Of a DNA stretch of 64,000 nucleotides, positions 17,382 to 26,336 are shown one piece after another. Position numbers and translations under genes: made by a program. This DNA is from JAZUCL01 sp045639125. Its GTDB lineage: Bacteria; Bacillota; Clostridia; Oscillospirales; QAMX01. The notes under the pieces were generated by a model. That model saw only the letters and a list, made by a program, of their open reading frames with translations, was not told where the DNA came from and ran no database searches. The stretch covers positions 1 through 64,000 of the forward strand of contig JAZUCL010000015.1 in NCBI GenBank assembly GCA_045639125.1. The letters are read 5' to 3'. How positions within the stretch are numbered: the stretch's first letter is position 1; the number at the start of each line of letters is the position of its first letter.

Positions 17382-18323
17382 ATGAATAGCCATCTTGGTT
17401 TAATTGGTGATTACAGACACTATGTATCAATTGACGAACTAAATCGTCGTGTTGATACTGACCCTTTGGGTTTTGTCAGTGAATGTGAGTATGCCTATGC
17501 AAATGAAATTGATGGTGCAGCGGATATTATTGCGTCAAAAATACATGAGAGTCGTATTGTAATGCTTGCAGGTCCGTCAGGTTCAGGTAAAACTACGACA
17601 GCAAGACGTATTAAAGAAAGTTTACTTCGTCACGGAATACGTGCCCACACAATTGAGATGGACTCGTACTTTCTTGACGTGGATAGGGACGATAAATCTA
17701 TAAACTATGAACTGCCAAGTAGACTTGATTTACCACTTTTGCTCAAGCAAATGGAGCAGTTATCTAACGGTGATGAGGTACTTCTGCCTCGTTTTGACTT
17801 TACCACAGGCAAACAAATTCGTAACGTGTTACCTATGCGTCTTGGCTCTGATGAAGTTGCAATTTTTGAGGGTATACATGCCTTAAACGATATTTTCCGC
17901 ACATCTAAGGCGGAACTGATAGATATTTATATAAGTGTTCGTATGCGTGTTACTGACAAAGAGGAAAATATTTTAATTGAGCCGGAGGAAATGCGTTTTC
18001 TTCGCCGTGGTGTCCGTGATGTCAAGTTTAGAGATGCTACATTTGACAGGACTCTTGACTTGTGGGAAAATGTAATTGACGGTGAGCATAAGTATATTAG
18101 ACCTTTTAGAAAGTATGCTGATATAATCATTGACACGGCATTTGACTATGAGGTAAACTTACTTGCAAGTTATGCTATCAAGCAGTTTGAAACGACAGAT
18201 TTAGAAAAACTAACTAAGGTGGGAATGGAGAAACTGCCATCACTTCTTACTCGTTTCTCCACTTTGTCTTCGTCAATCGTTCCAAAACACTCAATGCTCA
18301 GAGAGTTTATCGGAGTAGAATAA
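17382..18323 (+). CDS. uridine kinase-like nucleoside kinase
   Basis: A 313-residue P-loop kinase of the uridine kinase/phosphoribulokinase family, with Walker A GPSGSGKT at 64-71 followed by EMDSYFLD, PSRLDLPLL and EGIHALND motifs. Clostridia often carry such proteins with an N-terminal TGS or ThrRS-like part; here the N-terminal extension is only about 55 residues. Substrate not proven. The ATG at 17382 is chosen over an upstream TTG because AGGAGGT at 17369-17375 fits it. The gene starts 16 bases after hemZ. Confidence 0.85.
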   Translation: MNSHLGLIGDYRHYVSIDELNRRVDTDPLGFVSECEYAYANEIDGAADIIASKIHESRIVMLAGPSGSGKTTTARRIKESLLRHGIRAHTIEMDSYFLDVDRDDKSINYELPSRLDLPLLLKQMEQLSNGDEVLLPRFDFTTGKQIRNVLPMRLGSDEVAIFEGIHALNDIFRTSKAELIDIYISVRMRVTDKEENILIEPEEMRFLRRGVRDVKFRDATFDRTLDLWENVIDGEHKYIRPFRKYADIIIDTAFDYEVNLLASYAIKQFETTDLEKLTKVGMEKLPSLLTRFSTLSSSIVPKHSMLREFIGVE

Positions 18324-18403
18324 AACTTAAATTTTTCTATATGTTTTCCCAAGAAAATTTACGCCTAAAAATTTAATTATTTATTGAAAACCATTGATTT
18401 TGG

Positions 18404-18432
18404 TTGATTTTACGTTGAAAGTGTAATATAAT
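18404..18432 (+). promoter_or_regulatory. sigma-A promoter of the zinc-ribbon gene
   Basis: TTGATT (18404-18409), a 17-base spacer and TATAAT (18427-18432), 40 bases upstream of the ATG. Confidence 0.65.
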
Positions 18433-18471
18433 AAGAAAATAGATAGAAATATTCAAAAAGGAGTGTTAAAA

Positions 18472-18900
18472 ATGGATCCTAAATTGCGTGAAATACTGTA
18501 TCGTGTTAAGGCATCTGCTGTTGATGTAGGAAAAACTGCTGGAAAATTTGCAGGCGGTGTCGTCGAACGGACTAAAATAAATCTTCAGATTTTCGATTTG
18601 AATACAGAAATTGACATTGCATACAAAGAGATTGGTAAACTCGTTTTTGCCGTTCACAATGGTGAAGAAATTTGCTCTGAGGCAATTCAGTCAAAGATTG
18701 AGGAAATAGATGCTAAAAACGAGCAAATAGCAATACTTCGTGATAAACTTTCAGATTTTAAGAATGCTTCAAAAACTTGTCCTGCTTGCGGAAAAACTGC
18801 AACTGAAAAGGACGCTTTTTGTCCATCTTGCGGTTACAAGTTTCAGGTAGACAGCACGTGCAATGATGACTCATGTGGCTGTTGCGATGAGGCTGAATAA
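18472..18900 (+). CDS. zinc-ribbon protein with coiled coil and Cys-rich tail
   Basis: A 142-residue protein of unknown function. Residues 5-35 are basic/amphipathic, and about 40-100 form a likely coiled coil. A zinc ribbon uses C103/C106 (CPACGK) and C117/C120 (CPSCGY). Four more cysteines (C130, C135, C137, C138) sit in the acidic tail. The ATG at 18472 is eight bases from AAAAGGAG; an upstream GTG overlaps that site. Monocistronic: it has its own promoter and a terminator overlapping its stop codon. Confidence 0.8.
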   Translation: MDPKLREILYRVKASAVDVGKTAGKFAGGVVERTKINLQIFDLNTEIDIAYKEIGKLVFAVHNGEEICSEAIQSKIEEIDAKNEQIAILRDKLSDFKNASKTCPACGKTATEKDAFCPSCGYKFQVDSTCNDDSCGCCDEAE

Positions 18901-18949
18901 GACTTGATGGGGCTGTGATATGTGTCACGTATATTCAGCCTCATTTTCT
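18888..18949 (+). terminator. terminator overlapping the end of the zinc-ribbon gene
   Basis: A perfect 12-bp repeat, TGAGGCTGAATA (18888-18899) and TATTCAGCCTCA (18932-18943), then TTTTCTT. The left arm contains the last codons of the gene. Confidence 0.75.
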
Positions 18950-18986
18950 TGCGTTTAAGGCAATTATTTTGATAAGGACGGATAAT

Positions 18987-19814
18987 ATGTTTGAATTTTC
19001 TGACTATAAAAAAAGTGCTGATTATATTCGCTCAAAATTAGGTTCATTTGAACCAAAAATTTTAATGATTCTTGGTTCAGGACTCGGCGGACTTGCTGAC
19101 TTAGTTTGCGATGCTGTTTCAATTCCCTATGGTGATATTCCCGGATTTCAAACGTCTACAGCACCAAGCCATGCCGGTAGATTTGTTTTTGGTAAAATCG
19201 GCAATAAGTCAGTAGCCGTTATGCAAGGCAGACTTCATCATTACGAAGGGTACGATTTTGATACGGTTGCCTATCCTGTCCGTGTAGCACGTCTTTTAGG
19301 TGCAGAGAAAATGATTATCACAAACGCCGCAGGAGGAGTAAATCGTTCCTTTTCCGTCGGCGATATTATGGTTATTCGTGACCATATTAACTTCTCCGGA
19401 AATTCTCCGCTGTTTGGTGCAAATTTATCTGAATTTGGAGTTAGATTTCCTGATATGACATTTGCATACACTCCAAAACTTCGTGAATTGGCACATAAAG
19501 CCGCTGAGGAACTTGGTTTTTCTCTCTGTGAGGGTGTATACTATTATTCTACAGGTCCTTCCTACGAAACTCCTGCTGAAATTAAAGCAATTAGCGTGTT
19601 GGGTGGTGACGCTGTTGGAATGAGTACCGTTTCAGAAGTGTTGACGGCTCGTCATGCAGGAATGGAAATTTTGGGATTTTCACTTATTTCCAACATGGCA
19701 GCAGGTATTTTACAACAGCAACTTACTGAAGAGGAAGTAATTGAGGCAGGGGAGAATGCACGTGAGAAATTTTCTGCATTACTCGTTAAATGTCTTGACT
19801 ACATGGAGGGTTAA
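18987..19814 (+). CDS. punA: purine nucleoside phosphorylase (PNP-I family)
   Basis: A 275-residue trimeric-type PNP that cleaves purine nucleosides with phosphate to base and ribose-1-phosphate. Motifs: GSGLG at 30-34, GRLHHYEGY at 81-89, E194 in GPSYETPAE, M212, and N236 in LISNMAAG. The Asn at the position of human N243, rather than Asp as in MTA phosphorylases, points to 6-oxopurines (inosine, guanosine). The ATG at 18987 has AAGGA upstream. The deaminase gene follows after two bases. Confidence 0.92.
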   Translation: MFEFSDYKKSADYIRSKLGSFEPKILMILGSGLGGLADLVCDAVSIPYGDIPGFQTSTAPSHAGRFVFGKIGNKSVAVMQGRLHHYEGYDFDTVAYPVRVARLLGAEKMIITNAAGGVNRSFSVGDIMVIRDHINFSGNSPLFGANLSEFGVRFPDMTFAYTPKLRELAHKAAEELGFSLCEGVYYYSTGPSYETPAEIKAISVLGGDAVGMSTVSEVLTARHAGMEILGFSLISNMAAGILQQQLTEEEVIEAGENAREKFSALLVKCLDYMEG

Positions 19815-19816
19815 TT

Positions 19817-21151
19817 ATGGATTTACTGTTTCATAACTGTACTGTTGTAACGATGGAATCAAGCGACAGTGTACGCAGTAATATGGACATAGGAATAACT
19901 GACGGTAAAATTTCATATTTATCTCCAAGTGGTGATAATCTTCCCGACGAAGTTTTATCAACTACAAGAGTAATTGACGGACAAGGAAAAGTTCTAATGC
20001 CCGGTCTTGTCAATGCCCATGCTCATTTACCTATGACCGCACTTCGTGGGTATGCAGACGACTATACACTTCACTCGTGGCTATACGACCACATTTTTCC
20101 CATTGAGGGAAAACTCGATGAGGAATGTGTATATAACGGTGCAAAACTTGGTATTATGGAGTGTCTTGCAAATGGAGTAACTGCCGTTGCAGATATGTAT
20201 TTCTACGAGCCAATGGTTGCAAAAGCCGCTTGTGAGTGCGGTATTCGTGCTAATGTATCGAATGCTGTATTATATTTTTCTGAAAAGTTTGACCCATCAA
20301 CCGACAGAACTGCGTTGGAACTTGAAACACTATTACGTGATTACAAAAACCATTCGCTTATTAAGGCTGATGCGTCAATTCACGCTGTCTATACGTCAAA
20401 GAGTGACGGCTGGGATTGGGCAAAGGAAATGGCGAAAAATAACGGTCTTGGTATGCAAATTCACATTCAAGAAACAAAGACAGAAGTTTCTGAATGTATT
20501 GAGAAATATGGTAAGACCCCTACGGAAGTATTTTTTGAAAATGGTGTGTTTGACTATCCAGTGAATGCCGCTCATTGTGTTTGGTTAACTGATAGTGATA
20601 TGGACGTTTTCTCTAAAACAGGTGCCGTTGCTGCTCATTGTCCGGTAAGTAACTTAAAACTTGCAAGTGGTATTGCACGTGTACCGGATATGCTGAAAAA
20701 GGGCGTTACTGTTGCTCTTGGTACAGATGGTGTTGCCTCAAATAATAATCATGATATGTTCGAGGAGATAAAACTTGCAGCCCTTCTCCATAAGATGACC
20801 ACAGGCGATGCGTCTACTATGCCTGCCTATGAAGTTCTTAAAATGGCAACTGTAAACGGTGCAAAAGCACTTGGTAGAAATAATCTTGGTAAAATCAAAC
20901 TCGGCTATGATGCAGACGTAATTCTAATTGATTTTGATGCTATACATCTAACGCCATGCTATGATGTCATTTCAAATCTTGTATATGCCGCTAAAGGCAG
21001 TGATGTTTTAATGACAGTCGTAAATGGTAAAGTAGTATATGAAAACGGCACGTTTGCCGTAGGCGACTATCACGATACTGCAAATTCGCTTCGTGCTTGT
21101 ATGAAGCGTTTGTCACTTAACGATAATTTGGTACGTAAAGTCTATTTTTAA
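19817..21151 (+). CDS. mtaD: 5'-methylthioadenosine/S-adenosylhomocysteine deaminase
   Basis: A 444-residue amidohydrolase with metal ligands H68/H70 (NAHAHLPMTALRG), H216 (IHIQET), H253 (AAHCVW) and D304 (GTDGVASNNN). The MTALRG...ADD...PIE pattern matches the MTA/SAH deaminase group, which converts these adenosine derivatives to inosine forms; adenosine itself may also be used. Two bases separate it from the PNP gene, and a PNP with 6-oxopurine residues would suit its products. Exact substrate preference is not provable here. Confidence 0.87.
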   Translation: MDLLFHNCTVVTMESSDSVRSNMDIGITDGKISYLSPSGDNLPDEVLSTTRVIDGQGKVLMPGLVNAHAHLPMTALRGYADDYTLHSWLYDHIFPIEGKLDEECVYNGAKLGIMECLANGVTAVADMYFYEPMVAKAACECGIRANVSNAVLYFSEKFDPSTDRTALELETLLRDYKNHSLIKADASIHAVYTSKSDGWDWAKEMAKNNGLGMQIHIQETKTEVSECIEKYGKTPTEVFFENGVFDYPVNAAHCVWLTDSDMDVFSKTGAVAAHCPVSNLKLASGIARVPDMLKKGVTVALGTDGVASNNNHDMFEEIKLAALLHKMTTGDASTMPAYEVLKMATVNGAKALGRNNLGKIKLGYDADVILIDFDAIHLTPCYDVISNLVYAAKGSDVLMTVVNGKVVYENGTFAVGDYHDTANSLRACMKRLSLNDNLVRKVYF

Positions 21152-21171
21152 GTTAATTGGGAGTTGATCGC

Positions 21172-22755
21172 TTGTCCCGAAAACAGACCTTTTTGCAAGG
21201 AGCACTTATATTGATTGCCACAAATGCCGTTGTTAAGTTGATCGGTGCAGTATTTAAGATACCGCTTGACAACCTTATCGGTGCTGACGGTATGGGTCTG
21301 TTTTCTGTGGCATACAACCTCTATTCTGCAATGTTTGTATTAAGTACAGCAGGACTTCCTGTTGCTGTTTCACGTATGGTTGCTCACTCAAACGCACTTG
21401 GAAGAGTACGTGAGGTACGAAAGATACTTTTCGTTTCCTTTGGTGTGTTTGTCGGTGTCGGTGCTGTATGCTCAATAGGTATGTTCTTTGGTGCAGGTGC
21501 ATTTGTTCGTTCAATCCCTAATACACGTGCGTTATATGCGGTTCTCGCCGTTTCTCCTGCAATATTCTTTGTGTCGTTGATGTCTGTATTTCGTGGGTAC
21601 TATCAGGGACTTTCCGATATGGTGCCGACTGCCGTTTCACAAGTTATTGAAGCGGTTTGCAAGTTAATTCTCGGTTACGGATTTGCATATCTTGCACTAG
21701 CGGCTGGCTATGGTGTTGAAGTGGCTGCAGCAGGTGCTATTTGTGGTATAAGTATTGGAACGATACTTGGTAGTATCTATCTCATTTGTCGTTTCCGCCG
21801 CCATAAATCTGTAAATGAAAACACTTGCACTTTATGTCAAAGTACGCACTCTTTGCTTAAATGTCTTGTGTCTATTGCAATTCCGATTACTCTTAGTTCC
21901 GCCATACTGTCTATTACGAATTTTATTGATATGTATGTGGTTCTTGGACGATTACATGATATTGGCTTTCGTGAGGAACTTGCAAATATGCTTTACGGAA
22001 CGTATAGCGTAAAAGCAGTAAGTTTAATGTCGATGCCACAGACAATGATAACTGCGTTGTCAGTCAGTTTAATTCCTGCAATTTCTGCATACTTTGCCAA
22101 GAAAATGACGGATAAAGCGGCTGAAGTTACAGAATCTGCCCTTAGAATTACACTGCTAATTGCACTTCCGTGTGCTTTTGGTATTGGTGTTATGGCAGAA
22201 AATATTCTGACATTTCTATTTCATAATTCACAAGAGGTCAGTATTGCTACACCTCTTTTAATGCTTTTATCTCCTGCTATTGTATTCGTTGCACTCGTAT
22301 CTATAACAAATGCAATTTTACAGGCTGTTGGAATGGAAAAGACGGCTGTCTGGTCAATGGTTGCAGGCGGTGTAGTTAAATTGCTTGTCAACTATACGCT
22401 AATTGGTGTTGAGGATATAAATATTTCCGGTGCACCTATTGGTACAACTGCGTGCTACCTTGTAATTACGATTATAAATATTGTAATTCTATCAAAGAAG
22501 ACAAGTGTTGCACCTAAACATTGGCAGACTTTTATTAAGCCTGTCATTGCATCTGCAATAATGGGTATATTCGCTTATGTTTTAAGAGATTGTCTATCAA
22601 AGTATATTGGCAATACATTAGTGCTGATTGTGACGATTGTTTTGAGTGTTTTAATGTACGCAATAGCACTGATTTTGCTTGGAGCCATACATAAATCGGA
22701 TATGCTTATGCTCCCAAAAGGTGAAAAAATCGTAAAGGTTTTACGACTTAAATAA
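21172..22755 (+). CDS. polysaccharide flippase family membrane protein (YabM/SpoVB/MurJ-like)
   Basis: A 527-residue protein with about 14 transmembrane segments of the MOP superfamily. Its place directly before mazG, rqcP, yabP, yabQ, divIC and yabR is that of Bacillus yabM, a SpoVB-like flippase. Likely role: moving lipid-linked cell-wall or cortex precursors. The start is most likely the TTG at 21172, eight bases after TTGGGAG (21157-21163); the TTG at 21157 is part of that site. It starts 20 bases after mtaD. Confidence 0.88.
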   Translation: MSRKQTFLQGALILIATNAVVKLIGAVFKIPLDNLIGADGMGLFSVAYNLYSAMFVLSTAGLPVAVSRMVAHSNALGRVREVRKILFVSFGVFVGVGAVCSIGMFFGAGAFVRSIPNTRALYAVLAVSPAIFFVSLMSVFRGYYQGLSDMVPTAVSQVIEAVCKLILGYGFAYLALAAGYGVEVAAAGAICGISIGTILGSIYLICRFRRHKSVNENTCTLCQSTHSLLKCLVSIAIPITLSSAILSITNFIDMYVVLGRLHDIGFREELANMLYGTYSVKAVSLMSMPQTMITALSVSLIPAISAYFAKKMTDKAAEVTESALRITLLIALPCAFGIGVMAENILTFLFHNSQEVSIATPLLMLLSPAIVFVALVSITNAILQAVGMEKTAVWSMVAGGVVKLLVNYTLIGVEDINISGAPIGTTACYLVITIINIVILSKKTSVAPKHWQTFIKPVIASAIMGIFAYVLRDCLSKYIGNTLVLIVTIVLSVLMYAIALILLGAIHKSDMLMLPKGEKIVKVLRLK

Positions 22756-22780
22756 ATATACTTGCTAAAGAGGAAAAAGT

Positions 22781-23569
22781 ATGATACAGTTTAATAAGAA
22801 GGATAATTATTGTTTTGAGGATCTTATTGAAATTGTCGAGATCCTACGAAGTGAAAACGGTTGCCCATGGGATAAGGCACAGACACATGAGAGTATACGT
22901 CAGAATTTTATTGAAGAAGTATACGAGGCAATTGAGGCGATTGATACATCAGATACAGATCTTTTAAGAGAAGAACTTGGAGATGTCTTGCTTCAAATCG
23001 TATTGCATACTCAAATGGAACGTGAAAAAAATACGTTCGATATGAATGATGTTTGTGACGAGGTATGTAAAAAACTAATTGTACGTCACCCACATATTTT
23101 TGGTACAGTTAAGGCTGATACCACAGATGAAGTCCTTGCAAATTGGGATGAAATAAAAAAACAGACAAAGGGGCAGACTAAGCAATCTGAGGTTGTTTCG
23201 TCTGTTGCACGTAGTCTTCCGTCACTTATGCGTGCCCAAAAGGTACAAAAGAGGGCAGCGAAAGTTGGCTTTGATTGGCCTGACGTTATGGGTGCATTCG
23301 AGAAAATAGTAGAGGAAACTGATGAACTTCACGAGGCTATCGTGTGCGATACAAATCGTGAAGAAGAAATTGGCGATTTGCTATTTGCAGTTGTCAATGT
23401 AGCACGTCATCTGCATATTGATGCGGAACGTGCACTTGAAAAGGCAGTTGATAAGTTTTCGCAGAGATTTGCCCTTGTTGAAAATGAAGTTATTTTATCC
23501 GGTAAAGAAATGGGCGAACTGTCCTTAGAGGAACTGGACAAAATTTGGGATAGCGTCAAGGTGAAATAA
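22781..23569 (+). CDS. mazG: nucleoside triphosphate pyrophosphohydrolase MazG
   Basis: A 262-residue enzyme that hydrolyses NTPs to NMP and pyrophosphate. It has two tandem MazG domains; the first has GCPWDKAQTHESI, EEVYE (45-49) and EELGD (64-68), the second has EETDELHEAI and EEIGDLLFAV. It is the yabN counterpart but lacks the N-terminal tetrapyrrole methylase-like domain of Bacillus YabN, being only MazG-length. AGAGG precedes the ATG. Confidence 0.94.
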   Translation: MIQFNKKDNYCFEDLIEIVEILRSENGCPWDKAQTHESIRQNFIEEVYEAIEAIDTSDTDLLREELGDVLLQIVLHTQMEREKNTFDMNDVCDEVCKKLIVRHPHIFGTVKADTTDEVLANWDEIKKQTKGQTKQSEVVSSVARSLPSLMRAQKVQKRAAKVGFDWPDVMGAFEKIVEETDELHEAIVCDTNREEEIGDLLFAVVNVARHLHIDAERALEKAVDKFSQRFALVENEVILSGKEMGELSLEELDKIWDSVKVK

Positions 23570-23582
23570 AGGAGATTTCGTT

Positions 23583-23825
23583 ATGCGTTTAGATAAATAT
23601 TTGAAGGTGTCACGTCTTATAAAAAGGCGTACAGTTGCAAATAATGCCTGTGACAGCGAGCGAATTTGTGTTAATGGTAAACAGGCAAAAGCGTCCTATC
23701 AGGTTAAGGTAGGAGATATAATTGAAATCGCTTTTGGTGAAAAGACAGTTAAAGTTGAGGTTGTAAATATTTTAGAGCATACACTTAAAGCAGATGCTGC
23801 GGCTCTTTATAAAGAGATAGAGTAA
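23583..23825 (+). CDS. rqcP: S4-domain protein RqcP (YabO)
   Basis: An 80-residue protein made of a single S4 RNA-binding domain (RLDKYLKVSRLIKRRTVANNAC, then VNGKQAKASYQVKVGDII). In Bacillus, RqcP/YabO works with RqcH in poly-alanine tailing of stalled nascent chains on the 50S subunit. Length, domain and position between mazG and yabP match. AAAGGAG precedes the ATG. Confidence 0.92.
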   Translation: MRLDKYLKVSRLIKRRTVANNACDSERICVNGKQAKASYQVKVGDIIEIAFGEKTVKVEVVNILEHTLKADAAALYKEIE

Positions 23826-23850
23826 TCTTTTTAGTTTTTTATCATATACT
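23823..23850 (+). promoter_or_regulatory. sigma-E-like promoter of yabP-yabQ
   Basis: TAATCTT (23823-23829), a 13-base spacer and CATATACT (23843-23850) match sigma-E consensus KMATATT/CATACANT at 6/7 and 7/8 positions. Predicted start near 23857, leaving room for GGAGGT at 23869. Confidence 0.5.
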
Positions 23851-23882
23851 CTTTACCAAAGTACTATTGGAGGTAAATGTAT

Positions 23883-24158
23883 ATGGCTGAAATGAAAAAT
23901 GAGTTATCCCATAGTTTAACTCTTGACTCACGGGAAAAATTATGTGTAAGTGGAGTAACAGATGTTGACAGTTTCGATGAAGAGGCTGTGGTAATGCTTA
24001 CATCAAAGGGCAAACTTGTTATTAGAGGCAGTAATCTTCACATTGAAAAACTTAGTGTAGATGTTGGCGAGTTGACAGTTGAGGGCATTATTAATTCATT
24101 GGAATACAGTGATGATATGCGTTCAAGTGGCGGTTTCTTTGCGAGGTTGTTTGCTTGA
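23883..24158 (+). CDS. yabP: sporulation protein YabP
   Basis: A 91-residue YabP-family protein (DUF with SHSLTLDSREKLCVSGV opening, LTSKGKLVIRG and VDVGELTVEGIINSLEYS). YabP is needed for spore development in Bacillus; its biochemistry is unclear. The ATG at 23883 is eight bases from GGAGGT; the ATG at 23877 would be only two bases away. A sigma-E-like promoter lies in the gap after rqcP, suggesting that this gene and yabQ gain extra sporulation-time expression. Confidence 0.9.
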   Translation: MAEMKNELSHSLTLDSREKLCVSGVTDVDSFDEEAVVMLTSKGKLVIRGSNLHIEKLSVDVGELTVEGIINSLEYSDDMRSSGGFFARLFA

Positions 24159-24595
24159 ATGGTATGTCAATTTCAATTTCACTTCAAGCAATAAGATTTC
24201 TTATGTCCTGCGTTCTCGGTATTATACTTGGTTTTTTATATGATTTTATGAGAATTTTTCGCAGGTCGTTTAACTGTAGCAGTATTTTAACTCTTGCGAC
24301 AGATATTCTGTATTCCATATTAGTTGTAGTTTCATACGGATTATTTGTTCTTATTATTTGTGAGGGAGACATTAGAGCGTTTTTATTTGTTGGTGCATCA
24401 CTTGGCATGATTCTGTATTTTCTTGCCATAAGTAATATGGTTATTCGTGTTGGCGATGTGATTACAATGTGTATTAAGACGATATTTGCAATTTTGTTCT
24501 TTCCCATAATTTGGATTTTTAGGAAAGTTAGAGTATACAGACACAAAAGGAGAAGTAACCATGACAGTCACAACCAAAAAAAAGAATCCGGGTAA
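24155..24595 (+). CDS. yabQ: sporulation membrane protein YabQ
   Basis: A 146-residue protein with about four transmembrane helices and a basic tail (RKVRVYRHKRR), as expected for YabQ, required for cortex formation in Bacillus. The TTG at 24155 overlaps the yabP stop codon and has GAGGT seven bases upstream; the in-frame ATG at 24164 is an alternative. The 3' end overlaps divIC by 35 bases. Confidence 0.88.
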   Translation: MNGMSISISLQAIRFLMSCVLGIILGFLYDFMRIFRRSFNCSSILTLATDILYSILVVVSYGLFVLIICEGDIRAFLFVGASLGMILYFLAISNMVIRVGDVITMCIKTIFAILFFPIIWIFRKVRVYRHKRRSNHDSHNQKKESG

Positions 24596-24857
24596 ATTAA
24601 TATTACGGCTTTGCCTTGTTCTTTTTACAATTTACGTTGTATATAATTTTGTTGTATTACAAATTCAAATTAAAGAGAAGAACGAAGAACTAAAACAACT
24701 TGAAATGGAGATCTATTCACAAAGTCTTGTCAATCAGCAACTTGAGGAAAGTGTAAATGCTGAATTGACAGATGAGGAAATAGCAGAAATTGCAAGAAAT
24801 AAACTTGGATATTCTTTGCCAGGTGAGAGAATATTTATTGACATTACCGGCAAATAG
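24561..24857 (+). CDS. divIC: septum formation initiator DivIC/FtsB family
   Basis: A 98-residue bitopic protein: short basic N terminus, one membrane helix at about 13-33, a coiled coil at about 35-75 (QIKEKNEELKQLEMEIYSQ), and the conserved C-terminal IARNKLGYSLPGE. It joins FtsL/DivIB in the divisome. It starts inside the end of yabQ with AAAAGGAG upstream. Gene order matches Bacillus. Confidence 0.93.
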   Translation: MTVTTKKKNPGKLILRLCLVLFTIYVVYNFVVLQIQIKEKNEELKQLEMEIYSQSLVNQQLEESVNAELTDEEIAEIARNKLGYSLPGERIFIDITGK

Positions 24858-24909
24858 GTTGTATAATGATACCATGTAATTTACACTAAGGGAGGACATA
24901 GCGTTAGTT

Positions 24910-25332
24910 ATGGAATTAACCATCGGTTCGATTTTAGAGGGAAAAGTCACAGGCATTACAAAATTTGGTGCTTTTGTATCACTTCCATCAGGCGGTTCCG
25001 GTATGGTACATATCTCGGAAGTTGCCCATACTTATGTCAGTGATATTAAGGATCACTTGTCTGAGGGTCAGGTTGTTAAAGTAAAAGTTATAAGCATTGA
25101 TGAGAATAATCGAGTCAATCTATCAATTAAGAAAGCCACTGAACCACCAAGACAATCGGCATCTTTTACAAATAATCGCCCTGCTCGTACCGCTCCACTA
25201 CCTCCCAAGAAGCAGGAACCTCAGACCTTTGAGGATAAACTTAAACTGTTTATGCAAGATTCTGACAGTAAAATGTCTGACCTAAAAAACTATACCGACC
25301 GTAAGAATGGATCACGGAGAGGCAGAAGATAG
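24910..25332 (+). CDS. yabR: S1 RNA-binding domain protein (YabR)
   Basis: A 140-residue protein with an N-terminal S1 domain (about 1-75: GSILEGKVTGITKFGAFVSL, GMVHISE, VKVKVISIDENNRVNLSIK) and a basic, proline-rich, probably disordered tail ending in RRGRR. Likely binds RNA or ribosomes. GGGAGG lies about 13 bases before the ATG. Last gene of the yab cluster. Confidence 0.9.
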   Translation: MELTIGSILEGKVTGITKFGAFVSLPSGGSGMVHISEVAHTYVSDIKDHLSEGQVVKVKVISIDENNRVNLSIKKATEPPRQSASFTNNRPARTAPLPPKKQEPQTFEDKLKLFMQDSDSKMSDLKNYTDRKNGSRRGRR

Positions 25333-25349
25333 TTACATATAAAAATTTG

Positions 25350-25375
25350 GCCGAAGCGGTATATTCCGCTTCGGC
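25350..25375. terminator. hairpin between yabR and trxB
   Basis: A perfect 10-bp GC-rich stem (25350-25359 and 25366-25375). On the minus strand it is followed by a TTTTT run, so it mainly serves trxB; the plus-strand tail is weaker. Confidence 0.78.
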
Positions 25376-25390
25376 TCGTTTGCTTGATTA

Positions 25391-26299
25391 TCAGAAATTG
25401 AGATATTCAAATGCTTTCTTTGCGGCAACTGCACCGTCAGATACAGCGGTTACAATTTGATATAATGGCTTGCGGCGTAAATCTCCTGCTACAAAAACAC
25501 CTTTTATGTTTGTTTCACAACTTTCATCTGAAAGAACATAACCCTTATCGTCTAATGTGATTTCCTTTGCAAACAATTTGGTATTTGGCTCATTACCGAC
25601 TGCGATAAATACACCATCTACTGTTGCAGAACCCTCAATATCTGTTTTTACATTGTGTAAGCGAATTGACGTTACAAAGTCAACTCCTTCAATTACGTCA
25701 ACTACCGTATCCATGACAAGTTCCACATTACTAAGGTCTTCAAGCCGTGAAACGAGAGAATGAGAGGCACGGAAACTGTCACGGCGGTGTATCAAGTAGA
25801 CGTGCTTTGCGAGTTTTGACAGATGTATTGCATCTTCCAATGCAACGTCACCGCCACCAATTACGGCTACTTCCTTATTTTTGTAGAAACCGCCATCGCA
25901 AGTAGCACAGTAGGAAACACCACGTCCAATGAAATTAGATTCGCCACGACAGCCCAAAGTACGCCGTGACGCACCTGTTGCAAGGATTACAGTCTTTGCT
26001 TTGTAAACACCAGATGTTGTATAAATCTCTTTTACCTCATCGGACAAATTAACACTCTCTACCGTTGTATATACAATTTCTGCTCCACAGTAACGTGCTT
26101 GTTCGTCCATCGCCATTGAAAGATCTGTACCGAGAACACGTATTGTACCCGGGTAGTTTTCAATGTCTTGTGTAGATGTCATCTGTCCACCTGCAAACAT
26201 CTGCTCCAAAACTAATGTTTTAAGTCCACTTCTTGATGCATATATTGCGGCAGTTAACCCTGCAGGCCCTGCACCAATAATTATTGTATCGTAAATCAT
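25391..26299 (-). CDS. trxB: thioredoxin-disulfide reductase
   Basis: A 302-residue FAD/NADPH flavoprotein that reduces thioredoxin. Motifs: FAD-binding GAGPAG at 9-14, redox-active C131-ATC134 (SYCATCDGGFY), NADPH-binding GGGDVA at 148-153, and a C-terminal GVFVAGD FAD motif. Length is typical. AAAGGGAAA precedes the ATG on the minus strand. The gene is alone on its strand between the yab cluster and yunB, with a strong promoter that contains a 20-bp palindrome. Confidence 0.96.
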   Translation of the reverse strand: MIYDTIIIGAGPAGLTAAIYASRSGLKTLVLEQMFAGGQMTSTQDIENYPGTIRVLGTDLSMAMDEQARYCGAEIVYTTVESVNLSDEVKEIYTTSGVYKAKTVILATGASRRTLGCRGESNFIGRGVSYCATCDGGFYKNKEVAVIGGGDVALEDAIHLSKLAKHVYLIHRRDSFRASHSLVSRLEDLSNVELVMDTVVDVIEGVDFVTSIRLHNVKTDIEGSATVDGVFIAVGNEPNTKLFAKEITLDDKGYVLSDESCETNIKGVFVAGDLRRKPLYQIVTAVSDGAVAAKKAFEYLNF

Positions 26300-26336
26300 A
26301 AAAATTTCCCTTTCAGTTTTTTGTTTTATATGATAT

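Noticed and set aside
24184..24546. 120-codon minus-strand frame opposite yabQ
   Set aside because: No ribosome-binding site; it is antisense to a well-supported conserved gene and explained by codon bias. Similar antisense frames at 10023-10376, 55613-56215 and 62504-62872 were dropped for the same reason.
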